Shown here piece by piece: positions 1 to 6,317 of a DNA stretch of 20,009 bases (positions within the stretch are counted from its first letter, which is position 1; each line of letters begins with the position of its first letter). The translations under genes were made by a program, and so were the position numbers. The DNA lies in assembly GCA_913059105.1 (NCBI GenBank), contig CAJXRL010000014.1:1-20009 (forward strand), read 5' to 3'. The notes below the pieces were generated by a model, which did no database searches, had not been told where the DNA came from, and saw only the letters and a list, made by a program, of their open reading frames with translations. The stretch is from an uncultured Flavobacteriales bacterium. Lineage in GTDB: Bacteria; Bacteroidota; Bacteroidia; Flavobacteriales_E; Vicingaceae.

Positions 1-35
1 GATCGTCGGCAGCGTCAGATGTGTATAAGAGACAG
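1..35 (+). other. Residual Illumina Nextera adapter (artefact)
   Basis: Positions 3-35 match the Nextera Read 1 transposase adapter: the 14-nt TCGTCGGCAGCGTC part followed by the 19-nt Tn5 mosaic end AGATGTGTATAAGAGACAG at 17-35. The leading GA fits the last two bases of the i5 index read at the other end of the contig. This is not genomic DNA. Real sequence starts at 36. Any protein starting inside it (GTG at 21, giving xYKRQ) is an artefact. Confidence 0.98.
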
Positions 36-506
36 GCCGATATGTCTGACTTAATTTTTGAAGGAAAAGTAGACGAATCTGAAGTAGGAAAGATTAAAGA
101 AGGAATGTTATTGATTTTAAAAATTGGGGCAATTGAGAACGAAACCTTCGAAGCTGTTTTAGAATATATTTCACCAAAAGGAGTTGAAGAAGAAGGTGCT
201 ATTCAATTTGAAATTAAAGCTGCCGTTAAATTGAAAGACAATCAGTTTATTCGTGCCGGTTATAGTGCCAATGCTGACATTGTACTTGACAAAAGAATGA
301 ATGTACTTGCCCTCTCAGAAGCTTTACTGCAGTTCGATGGCGACTCTGCCTTTGTTGAATTAGAAGTTGGCGAGCAAGAGTATGAAAAAAGATATATAAA
401 AACAGGGCTTTCCGATGGTATTAATATTGAGATCTTAGAAGGTGTTAAAAAAGAGGACAAATTAAAATTGTGGAACCTTTCTGAACCCATTAAAGTGAAT
501 CCTTAG
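36..506 (+). CDS. HlyD/MacA-type periplasmic adaptor (membrane fusion protein), C-terminal fragment
   Basis: This is the C-terminal ~156 residues of a membrane fusion protein that would link an inner-membrane efflux pump (ABC or RND type) to an outer-membrane channel. The visible part reads as the beta-barrel domain (IFEGKVDESEVGKIKEGM, then a GAIENETFEAVLEYISPKG strand pair) and a membrane-proximal domain with the typical FIRAGYSANADIVL and LLQFDGDSAFVELE segments. It ends with a GLSDGINIEILEGV motif. The signal peptide, lipoyl halves and alpha-hairpin are missing because the contig begins inside the gene. The first five codons of the open frame come from adapter, so the true start is off the contig. 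The partner pump genes are not visible. The family call is by recognition of the conserved segments. Whether the pump is ABC (MacB-like) or RND cannot be decided here. Confidence 0.85.
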   Translation, partial: ADMSDLIFEGKVDESEVGKIKEGMLLILKIGAIENETFEAVLEYISPKGVEEEGAIQFEIKAAVKLKDNQFIRAGYSANADIVLDKRMNVLALSEALLQFDGDSAFVELEVGEQEYEKRYIKTGLSDGINIEILEGVKKEDKLKLWNLSEPIKVNP

Positions 507-547
507 CGAGTAAAGCAGAAAAGCCAAACATGCCTTTTTAAGAAACG

Positions 548-652
548 ATGATACTGATAAAATCAAATGCTCTGAGCATTGATGAATTACTCGAAACAAA
601 ATTTCTAACCGATAGATTTTCCATCTTGCCCATCCACAATCCAAGCGTATGA
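548..652 (+). CDS. Possible small ORF (34 aa) overlapping the NUDIX start
   Basis: An ATG-initiated frame of 34 codons (MILIKSNALSIDELLETKF...) sits in the gap between the adaptor gene and the NUDIX gene. Its TGA at 650-652 overlaps the NUDIX ATG at 649 in an ATGA arrangement, the geometry of translational coupling. An in-frame stop lies just upstream (539-541), so it is not an extension of the previous gene. I do not recognise the peptide. It has no signal peptide or membrane segment. It could be a coupled leader peptide, a remnant of an older gene, or chance. Confidence 0.22.
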   Translation: MILIKSNALSIDELLETKFLTDRFSILPIHNPSV

Positions 653-1191
653 TTGACAAACAGGAACTAATTACTTTAGTACAAAATTACCCTGAAAACG
701 ACAGTCATAAAAAGAAGATTCTTCTATTTTTGGAAAAATTCGAAGACTTTTGGACAAAAAAAAACGAAGAAGGTCAAATTACCGCATCCTGCTGGGCAGT
801 AAATAAAGACCAAACAAAAGTTCTAATGACGCATCACAAAAAATTGGACCGCTGGTTACAAATTGGAGGACACTTGGAAGCCGAGGACAATACGATTGCT
901 GATTCCTGCATGCGCGAATTAAAAGAAGAGTCGGGATTGGCTCAATTCAAATTACTTCAAAGTAACATATTTGATCTAGACGTACATGACATTCCCGAAT
1001 CAAGAAAAGGGGTTCCTGCGCATATCCATTATGATATTCGGATGTTATTTGAGGCAGACGAAAACGAAGAGATTCAATTTGACAAAGAAGAATCTAATAG
1101 TATTGTTTGGATGAGTTTAAGCGAAATTGAAAAGTTAGATGATGAGTCAATTACCAGAATGATTCAAAAGACGGTCAAACAAAGAACGTAA
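649..1191 (+). CDS. NUDIX hydrolase
   Basis: This 180-residue protein probably hydrolyses a nucleoside diphosphate linked to another moiety. The substrate cannot be told from sequence. The Nudix box lies at about residues 73-97 (GGHLEAEDNTIADSCMRELK, then EESGL). The metal-binding RELKEE core (R89 to E94) is intact. The spacing between the GGH and the REx2EE part is one residue longer than in the usual GGHxExGE form, so the box is a variant. An N-terminal helical stretch (residues 1-45, rich in Lys, Glu and Phe) precedes the fold. The ATG at 649 has no clear Shine-Dalgarno, which is normal in Bacteroidota. It lies 142 nt after the adaptor gene on the same strand and is followed by terminator-like hairpins. 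Confidence 0.88.
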   Translation: MIDKQELITLVQNYPENDSHKKKILLFLEKFEDFWTKKNEEGQITASCWAVNKDQTKVLMTHHKKLDRWLQIGGHLEAEDNTIADSCMRELKEESGLAQFKLLQSNIFDLDVHDIPESRKGVPAHIHYDIRMLFEADENEEIQFDKEESNSIVWMSLSEIEKLDDESITRMIQKTVKQRT

Positions 1192-1289
1192 GCATTTGGT
1201 TTGTAAAACTATTGATTTAAACAATTCTTTATAACGCCTCTGTATTGTGCCGTTGTGATTTAGATAAAATTAAGGCTTTCAGTTTACTA

Positions 1290-1330
1290 AATAACAAAAG
1301 CCTCGCAGTGGCTTTGTTATTTTCTCATTT
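1290..1330 (+). terminator. Hairpin terminator after the NUDIX gene
   Basis: AATAACAAAAGCC pairs with GGCTTTGTTATT around a TCGCAGT loop (one bulged A), followed by a T-rich run. The left flank is A-rich, so it could also end minus-strand transcription. A second AGGCTTT at 1273-1279 could compete for the AAAGCCT arm at 1297-1303. Confidence 0.65.
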
Positions 1331-1397
1331 TTTACAAATCTGCCAAGCAGATTTTGCGAACTTACAAATAGCTACCAAAATTCCGTAACCTACTTAT

Positions 1398-1437
1398 GCC
1401 CAATACATTTTATACATTGTGATGGGCTTTTATTTTT
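1398..1437 (+). terminator. Second terminator-like hairpin
   Basis: GCCCAATACA pairs with TGTGATGGGC (one mismatch and one G-T wobble) around a TTTTATA loop, followed directly by TTTTATTTTT. The T-run polarity fits plus-strand transcription arriving from the NUDIX gene. It ends 15 nt before the stop of the convergent gene at 1453. Confidence 0.6.
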
Positions 1438-1452
1438 CTATGAGTATTGTTC

Positions 1453-2190
1453 TCAATTTGGATTAATCCTTAGCTCTTCTCCTGTCCAAATACCTTTATA
1501 AATACTTTTAACACCAATTAAAGTAAACTGCAAACCATTCTCTGTCAATTCTGTTTCTACAGAACTCATTAGCTCGTTATCCCAAAATTCTTCTTCATAG
1601 TCAAAGTTTAAAATTTCACTATCATAAATCATTTCTTTTTTATCATTGAATATTGCGATGAAGAAATGGTTGGGATAACCTTTATCGTAATATTCGTCAT
1701 AGCCCGTACTTTGAGAAACTATAAGAAAATCTTGATTGAATTTATCAAGATTCATTTTAAACGCAACAAAATCATGAATTTTGTAATCTGTATAATATTG
1801 CATTCCATTAATAGTTATTGCATACCAAACATTAAAAGATAAAAACCATTCTTTAGTTGTGTCTTTATAGATTTCTTTATAAAAAATGGTGTCAATTTGA
1901 ATTACTGAAGATTCTTGAAGAATTCCAATTGGCTTTATTTTAGCCAAGTCGTTAATACTATTGAACAACGCAATTCCTTTTTGTTCAATTTTTAAAAAAG
2001 AATTATTGGGATTAAATTTTACTTGGGGATTGATGATTGGATAACTTGCAGAAATAAATTCTTCAATTGAACTTTTTGTTTCATAATTGCCAATTACAAT
2101 GTCATAATAATTTTCTTGCAGAACAGTTTCTTGTGATGAAACAGACAGTTGCATTAAAATTGTCAATATTGTAATTATCGATTTATTCAT
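1453..2190 (-). CDS. Secreted protein of unknown function
   Basis: I do not recognise this protein. With the ATG at 2190 it has 245 residues and begins with a Sec-type signal peptide (MNKSIITILTILMQLSVSSQ). The frame can be extended to a TTG at 2208, but that adds charged residues before the signal peptide and overlaps the upstream gene's stop, so ATG 2190 is preferred. The mature part is rich in Asp, Glu, Tyr, Phe and Ile, for example YYTDYKIHDFVAF and TGYDEYYDKGYPNHFF, with alternating hydrophobic residues suggesting a beta-rich fold. It carries no lipobox and no membrane helix after the signal. It is the last gene of a tight minus-strand cluster with the two small membrane protein genes at 2205 and 2397. 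The job is unknown, with export to the periplasm or beyond inferred. Confidence 0.7.
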   Translation of the reverse strand: MNKSIITILTILMQLSVSSQETVLQENYYDIVIGNYETKSSIEEFISASYPIINPQVKFNPNNSFLKIEQKGIALFNSINDLAKIKPIGILQESSVIQIDTIFYKEIYKDTTKEWFLSFNVWYAITINGMQYYTDYKIHDFVAFKMNLDKFNQDFLIVSQSTGYDEYYDKGYPNHFFIAIFNDKKEMIYDSEILNFDYEEEFWDNELMSSVETELTENGLQFTLIGVKSIYKGIWTGEELRINPN

Positions 2191-2204
2191 CAAGCATTCT
2201 GACT

Positions 2205-2396
2205 TCAAAGTAATTTAATTAACCCCCAAATTAATATTGAAATACCTCCGATTTTAAAGAATGTTCCAAATTTTTTGAACCATTGTTCTTCTTTTTCAGG
2301 ATCGTTTTTACCCTTAAATGGATTGTATACTTTAAACCCTATTAGAGTCATCATAATGCCAATCACAATATTTCCTATACCAAATACTAATTCCAT
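2205..2396 (-). CDS. Small membrane protein, 63 aa, unknown function
   Basis: The protein has two predicted membrane helices: residues 1-22 (MELVFGIGNIVIGIMMTLIG) and about 45-63 (FFKIGGISILIWGLIKLL). A short basic/acidic loop joins them (NPFKGKNDPEKEEQWFKKFG). Its ATG immediately follows the TAA of the upstream gene with no spacer, and its stop lies 14 nt before the downstream ATG at 2190, so the three genes almost certainly form one transcript. I cannot assign a family function. The coding call rests on the start/stop packing and the two-helix pattern. Confidence 0.6.
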   Translation of the reverse strand: MELVFGIGNIVIGIMMTLIGFKVYNPFKGKNDPEKEEQWFKKFGTFFKIGGISILIWGLIKLL

Positions 2397-2588
2397 TTAT
2401 TCTTTATTTGCGTACAATTTAATAAAACACAGAATTACAATACCAATTAGAAAAGTAATTGCAGTAATTATAATTTCACTTAATCCAATTTTACCATATT
2501 CCATCCATAAAACAAAAAGTACAAAAGGCACAGATATCAAAAGTGAAATCCAAACTCTCTTTTCAGCTTTTTCATCAAATAATTTCAT
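2397..2588 (-). CDS. Small membrane protein, 63 aa, unknown function
   Basis: With the ATG at 2588 the product is 63 residues: a charged start (MKLFDEKAEKRVW), a helix at about 13-31 (SLLISVPFVLFVLWM), a short loop, and a second helix at about 36-56 (IIITAITFLIGIVILCFIKL). The frame stays open to an ATG at 2627, but the extra 13 codons (MPYTNRCGQ...) run into the arm of the inverted-repeat element at 2601-2634, so they are probably not ancestral coding sequence. This is the first gene of the three-gene minus-strand cluster. Its TAA abuts the next ATG. The function is not recognised. Confidence 0.55.
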   Translation of the reverse strand: MKLFDEKAEKRVWISLLISVPFVLFVLWMEYGKIGLSEIIITAITFLIGIVILCFIKLYANKE

Positions 2589-2600
2589 GGATTCTTTGAA

Positions 2601-2799
2601 TTGCCCACAACGGTTAGTATATGGCAAGTAGGGCAGTAGAAAACGATAAACTTTCGAGTTTACACTGAGCCAAATCGTTGTATTTTGTTTTTAATTTATT
2701 CATTTTAAAAGCCAAATCACCGATTTGGAGGTGTTTGTAAATGGCACTGAACTTTCATGAACCAACGAAAGCCCTATTTGCTATATACAGTGTTGGCAA
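2601..2799. repeat. 199-bp element with imperfect terminal inverted repeats
   Basis: The left arm contains GTATATGGCAAGTAGGGC (2617-2634). The right arm contains GCCCTATTTGCTATATAC (2771-2788), whose reverse complement matches the left arm at 16 of 18 positions. Outside these, TTGCCCACA (2601-2609) and TGTTGGCAA (2791-2799) pair at 8 of 9. The interior holds smaller hairpins: TAAACT-TTCG-AGTTTA, and CCAAATC-ACC-GATTTGG at about 2711-2727. GCCAAATC occurs twice as a direct repeat. It has no plausible coding sequence and lies between two unrelated orphan gene units. It looks like a non-autonomous mobile or cassette-boundary repeat, and the type is inferred. Confidence 0.6.
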
Positions 2800-2823
2800 T
2801 AGTGGTTATCAAGCTCGTGTTGT

Positions 2824-3522
2824 TTAATCATGGCTCGATTCTAAGAACCAGTTTAAGCTGTATTTTATTCCATTTTCATTTACTTTACTAGGGCCACTTT
2901 TTATCATAATGTCACCCTCTTTGTCTTTCATTAATGAAAAGCGATAACCATTCCCATTTGCTTGTCCAATAATATTTATGTGTTCAACAAATTTCAGTTC
3001 CCATTTTTTATAATTTAGGTTTCTTCCAATTTCGTAATTGACATTAATCAATTTATTTTCTGTTTTCAACAAATTCATTTGCGCACCCCCTACTGTCATC
3101 TCTTGAACGTTCATTAATGTTTTAATTTTTTCAAATACATCATGCAACGTATTTTGATTAAAAATGTCATTGACTTTAGTAGATTCCTTCAGGATGATTT
3201 CTATTGCAAGGTTTTCTTTAGTTCCTTTTTCGTGATCTATTAATCTGAATGTGAATCCTTGCCAGTAATAGACAAAGTCTTCATCAGGTTCGCAAGTCGC
3301 CATTCCTATTAAAATAATATCCTTCCGACCTTTATACTCAACGTGCAATGTTGAAGAAGTTCCAGTCATCGGCTGATATTTATTAAGATTGAGTAATTCA
3401 ACTGATAAATCATTTATTATAATGGGAGCATTAATTTGTAGCTTATAAATGTTATCATTTGGTATTGTGCACTTGCAAATAGAGAATGAAGTAGATAGTA
3501 TTAGTAAGAGAATATATTTCAT
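2824..3522 (-). CDS. Exported protein of unknown function
   Basis: The protein has 232 residues and begins with a Sec signal peptide (MKYILLLILSTSFSICKC). The residues before each Cys do not make a good lipobox, so a lipoprotein is unlikely. The body is a mixed alpha/beta sequence with no motif I recognise. Notable pieces are CEPDEDFVYYWQGFTFRLID at about 78-97 and a Gly-rich NIIGQANGNGYRFSLM stretch near 184-199. The ATG at 3522 is the natural start because the signal peptide follows directly. It is a single minus-strand gene bounded downstream by the inverted-repeat element and upstream by the lon terminator. A candidate promoter lies about 110 nt upstream. Confidence 0.68.
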   Translation of the reverse strand: MKYILLLILSTSFSICKCTIPNDNIYKLQINAPIIINDLSVELLNLNKYQPMTGTSSTLHVEYKGRKDIILIGMATCEPDEDFVYYWQGFTFRLIDHEKGTKENLAIEIILKESTKVNDIFNQNTLHDVFEKIKTLMNVQEMTVGGAQMNLLKTENKLINVNYEIGRNLNYKKWELKFVEHINIIGQANGNGYRFSLMKDKEGDIMIKSGPSKVNENGIKYSLNWFLESSHD

Positions 3523-3629
3523 AAGATTAGGTTTTTACTGAACGGTTGTTTGTTTTTTCATTATTGCCAATACCCCAATAAAAGGAAAGCTGCGTTTATT
3601 TTCATTTTACCTTTGAAGTTGTACTCAAT

Positions 3630-3662
3630 CAAAGATAGAACATTATCATCATTAATAATCAA
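3630..3662 (-). promoter_or_regulatory. Candidate Bacteroidota-type promoter for the 2824-3522 gene
   Basis: On the minus strand TATCTTTG (3630-3637) fits the TAnnTTTG -7 box of Bacteroidota sigma factor promoters. A TTG lies 22 nt upstream at 3660-3662, a loose -33. The resulting leader of about 100 nt would hold two tiny overlapping ORFs (see findings). Confidence 0.35.
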
Positions 3663-3713
3663 TCGTTAAATCACTTAACTGATATTAAACGTTTGTAATT
3701 TTTAAAAATTGAA

Positions 3714-3748
3714 ACAAAAAAAGCCACGCTTCTCAGCGTGGCTTTTAT
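3714..3748 (-). terminator. lon: Strong terminator downstream of lon
   Basis: GCCACGC (3723-3729) and GCGTGGC (3736-3742) form a perfect 7-bp GC-rich stem around a six-base loop, with T-tracts on both sides. On the minus strand the tail is TTTTTTTG. It begins 28 nt after the lon stop and could also serve plus-strand transcripts. Confidence 0.85.
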
Positions 3749-3770
3749 ATTAATTTATTTTTCAATCCTC

Positions 3771-6209
3771 TTAAATCGCTCTTGCATTATCAACTTTTGT
3801 TTTTAATAACGCTTTATCAATTACCTCTTTCATTTCCTTCACATAAATGAACTTCAATCCTGTTAAATAACTCTTGTCAATTTGCAAGATGTCTTTCTCG
3901 TTAGATTCTGACAAGATAATTTCCTTAATTCCAGCTCTTTTTGCGGCTAAAATCTTTTCTTTAATTCCACCAACTGGCAATACTCTTCCTCGCAAGGTAA
4001 TCTCACCCGTCATGGCTAAATTCTTCTTTACCCTCCTTTGGGTAAATGCTGAAGTAATAGCCGTCAGCATAGTAATACCGGCCGAAGGACCGTCTTTTGG
4101 TGTAGCACCTTCGGGCACGTGAATGTGCACATTCCAATTATCAAAGGTTTCGATATCAATTCCAAATTCGTCAGAATGTGCCTTAATGTATTCCAAAGCA
4201 ATTGTAGCTGATTCCTTCATTACATCTCCCAAGTTTCCGGTCAGAGTCAATCTCCCTTTTCCTTTGCTTAAACTTGTTTCAATGAACAATATATCACCTC
4301 CTACTGACGTCCAAGCCAAGCCTGTTACTACTCCTGCAACATCGTTTCCTTGGTACTTGTCTTTTGAGTGACCCGGACCCAAAATATCGAATACTTTCCC
4401 TTCAGAAATTTTTGTCTCATACTCCTCTTCTAATGCAATCGACTTGGCTGCGAATCGCACTACTTTTGCCAAACGTTTTTCCAATGTTCTTACACCAGAC
4501 TCCCGTGTATATTCATCACACACTTTTTCAATTACATTTTCAGGAATTGAAACTTGCTTTGAATTCAAGCCATTGTCTTTAATCAACTTTGGAATCAAAT
4601 GCTTTTTAGCAATTTGAACTTTCTCTTCCAAAGTATACCCGTTAATTTCAATAATCTCCATTCTGTCGCGTAAAGCAGGCTGAATAGTACCTAATGAATT
4701 AGCAGTAGCAATGAACAAGATCTTAGAAAGGTCATAATCCAACTCCACAAAGTTGTCGTTAAACGCTTCATTTTGTTCAGGATCTAATACTTCTAATAAA
4801 GCAGAAGAAGGATCACCCTGGTGTGAATTCCCAACCTTATCAATTTCATCTAGTACAAAAACAGGGTTCGAAGTTTTTACCTTCTTTAAGCTTTGAAGTA
4901 TTCGACCTGGCATGGCTCCGATGTATGTTTTTCGGTGTCCTCGAATTTCAGCTTCATCTCTTAAACCGCCTAAACTCATTCGAACATATTTACGACCAAT
5001 GGCCTCAGCAACGGATTTTCCTAAAGATGTTTTACCAACTCCCGGAGGACCATACAAACAAAGAATTGGTGATTTCATATTGCCTTTTAACTTCAAAACT
5101 GCCAAATGCTCAATAATTCTTTCCTTCACCTCTTTCAGTCCAAAGTGATCTCTATCCAAAATTTTCTTAGCTTCTTTTAGGTCGAACTTGTCTTTTGTTA
5201 CATCATTCCATGGTAAATCTAATAGTGTTTCCACATAGTTCAACTGCACCGAATATTCAGCCGAAGCAGAATGCATTCGCTGTAGTTTTCCCAATTCCTT
5301 TTCGAATCGTTCTTTTACGGCTTTACTCCACTTCTTCTTTTTCGCTCGCTTCTCGAACTCTTTAATCTCTAAATCTTGTGGTGAACCACCTAATTCTTCT
5401 TGAATCTGCTTCATCTGCTGGTTCAAGAAATATTCTTTTTGCTGTTTGTCAATATCCGTTTTCACCTTCGATTGGATGTCGTTTTTCAACTCCAACATCT
5501 TTAAATCTTTGCTTAACAAGCGAAGTAAGACCTGAGCTCTTTTACGGCAGTTCTTTTCTCGTAGAACTTCCTGCTTTTGATCCACCTCTGCGTTCATATT
5601 TGAGGCAATAAAATTGATCAAAAATGAACTACTTTCAATGTTCTTAATTGCAAATGAAGCCTCTGAAGGAATATTTGGAGATTGCTCAATGATGCGCAAT
5701 GCCATATCCTTAATAGAGTCTACCAGTGCATTAAACTTAGCATCTTTTGGTACTTTGCCTACATCGTACTTTTCAACTTCAGCCCTGATATACGGTTCAT
5801 GCTCCGTAATTTCATTTAACCTAAATCGCTTCTTACCCTGAATGATTGCAGTGGTATTACCATCAGGCATTTTGAAAATTTTCAAAATACGTGCAACAGT
5901 TCCAACTTCAAACAATTGGTCTTTATTCGGCTCTTCAACGGTATCATCCGTTTGCGAAATAACCCCAATAATTTTGTCTCCTTTATTGGCGTCCTGAATT
6001 AAGCTAATCGATTTATCTCGACCAACAGTAATGGGAATTACAACTCCCGGAAAAAGCACCGTATTTCGTAATGGAAGAATTGGCAGAGATTCAGGAGTCT
6101 CCTCCTTTTCCATTTGCTCCTCGTCTTCACTTGTCATTAATGGAATAAACTCCGTTCCTTCGTCAATGGCACTCTCTAATCCTAGTTTATCAAATTTAAA
6201 TGAACTCAT
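3771..6209 (-). CDS. lon: ATP-dependent protease Lon (endopeptidase La)
   Basis: Lon is the cytoplasmic AAA+ serine protease that degrades misfolded and regulatory proteins. The 812-residue product has the full LonA layout. The N-terminal substrate-binding domain (about 42-240) begins at LPILPLRNTVLFPGVVIP, and a coiled helical linker runs from about 240 to 345. The ATPase has Walker A GPPGVGKTS at 387-395 and Walker B FVLDEID at 451-457. The protease domain follows from about 605. Aligning to the E. coli Ser679/Lys722 spacing of 43 residues, the catalytic dyad is Ser709 (in PKDGPSAG) and Lys752 (in GGIKEK), both present. The acidic N-terminal extension (residues 11-40) is usual for Bacteroidota Lon. 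The gene is alone between two hairpin terminators, so it is probably its own transcription unit. Confidence 0.98.
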   Translation of the reverse strand: MSSFKFDKLGLESAIDEGTEFIPLMTSEDEEQMEKEETPESLPILPLRNTVLFPGVVIPITVGRDKSISLIQDANKGDKIIGVISQTDDTVEEPNKDQLFEVGTVARILKIFKMPDGNTTAIIQGKKRFRLNEITEHEPYIRAEVEKYDVGKVPKDAKFNALVDSIKDMALRIIEQSPNIPSEASFAIKNIESSSFLINFIASNMNAEVDQKQEVLREKNCRKRAQVLLRLLSKDLKMLELKNDIQSKVKTDIDKQQKEYFLNQQMKQIQEELGGSPQDLEIKEFEKRAKKKKWSKAVKERFEKELGKLQRMHSASAEYSVQLNYVETLLDLPWNDVTKDKFDLKEAKKILDRDHFGLKEVKERIIEHLAVLKLKGNMKSPILCLYGPPGVGKTSLGKSVAEAIGRKYVRMSLGGLRDEAEIRGHRKTYIGAMPGRILQSLKKVKTSNPVFVLDEIDKVGNSHQGDPSSALLEVLDPEQNEAFNDNFVELDYDLSKILFIATANSLGTIQPALRDRMEIIEINGYTLEEKVQIAKKHLIPKLIKDNGLNSKQVSIPENVIEKVCDEYTRESGVRTLEKRLAKVVRFAAKSIALEEEYETKISEGKVFDILGPGHSKDKYQGNDVAGVVTGLAWTSVGGDILFIETSLSKGKGRLTLTGNLGDVMKESATIALEYIKAHSDEFGIDIETFDNWNVHIHVPEGATPKDGPSAGITMLTAITSAFTQRRVKKNLAMTGEITLRGRVLPVGGIKEKILAAKRAGIKEIILSESNEKDILQIDKSYLTGLKFIYVKEMKEVIDKALLKTKVDNARAI

Positions 6210-6232
6210 ATATCTTGGGTCAAATTGTCAGT

Positions 6233-6268
6233 TAAAAGAAAAATCACTTCGATTATTTGAAGTGATTT
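6233..6268 (-). terminator. Terminator between the GlmU-like gene and lon
   Basis: AAATCACTTC (6241-6250) and GAAGTGATTT (6259-6268) form a perfect 10-bp stem around an 8-nt loop. The minus-strand tail reads TTTTTCTTTT. It ends transcripts of the 6318-7502 gene and lies only 24-59 nt upstream of the lon ATG. That placement means it could instead be an attenuator or operator within the lon leader. Confidence 0.7.
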
Positions 6269-6317
6269 AATACTATTCAAGGCTTATGCCAAATTACTTA
6301 CCTGCTCATCTGTCAGC

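Noticed and set aside
462..659. 65-codon minus-strand frame across the adaptor-NUDIX gap
   Set aside because: It overlaps the end of the adaptor gene and has no recognisable features. It is a shadow frame.
2275..2631. 118-codon plus-strand frame
   Set aside because: It is antisense to two small membrane protein genes with better packing and helix patterns, and its composition is that of a complementary-strand shadow.
2601..2799. Integron attC site
   Set aside because: The ends resemble GCCAAC/GTTGGC core sites, but on neither strand do they fit RYYYAAC and GTTRRRY. The element is also longer than usual attC sites and no integrase is in the contig. Kept only as an inverted-repeat element.
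2741..2827. Plus-strand 28-codon frame (MALNFHEPTKALF...)
   Set aside because: It runs through the right arm of the inverted repeat and out into the flank, with no ribosome-binding site. It looks like chance.
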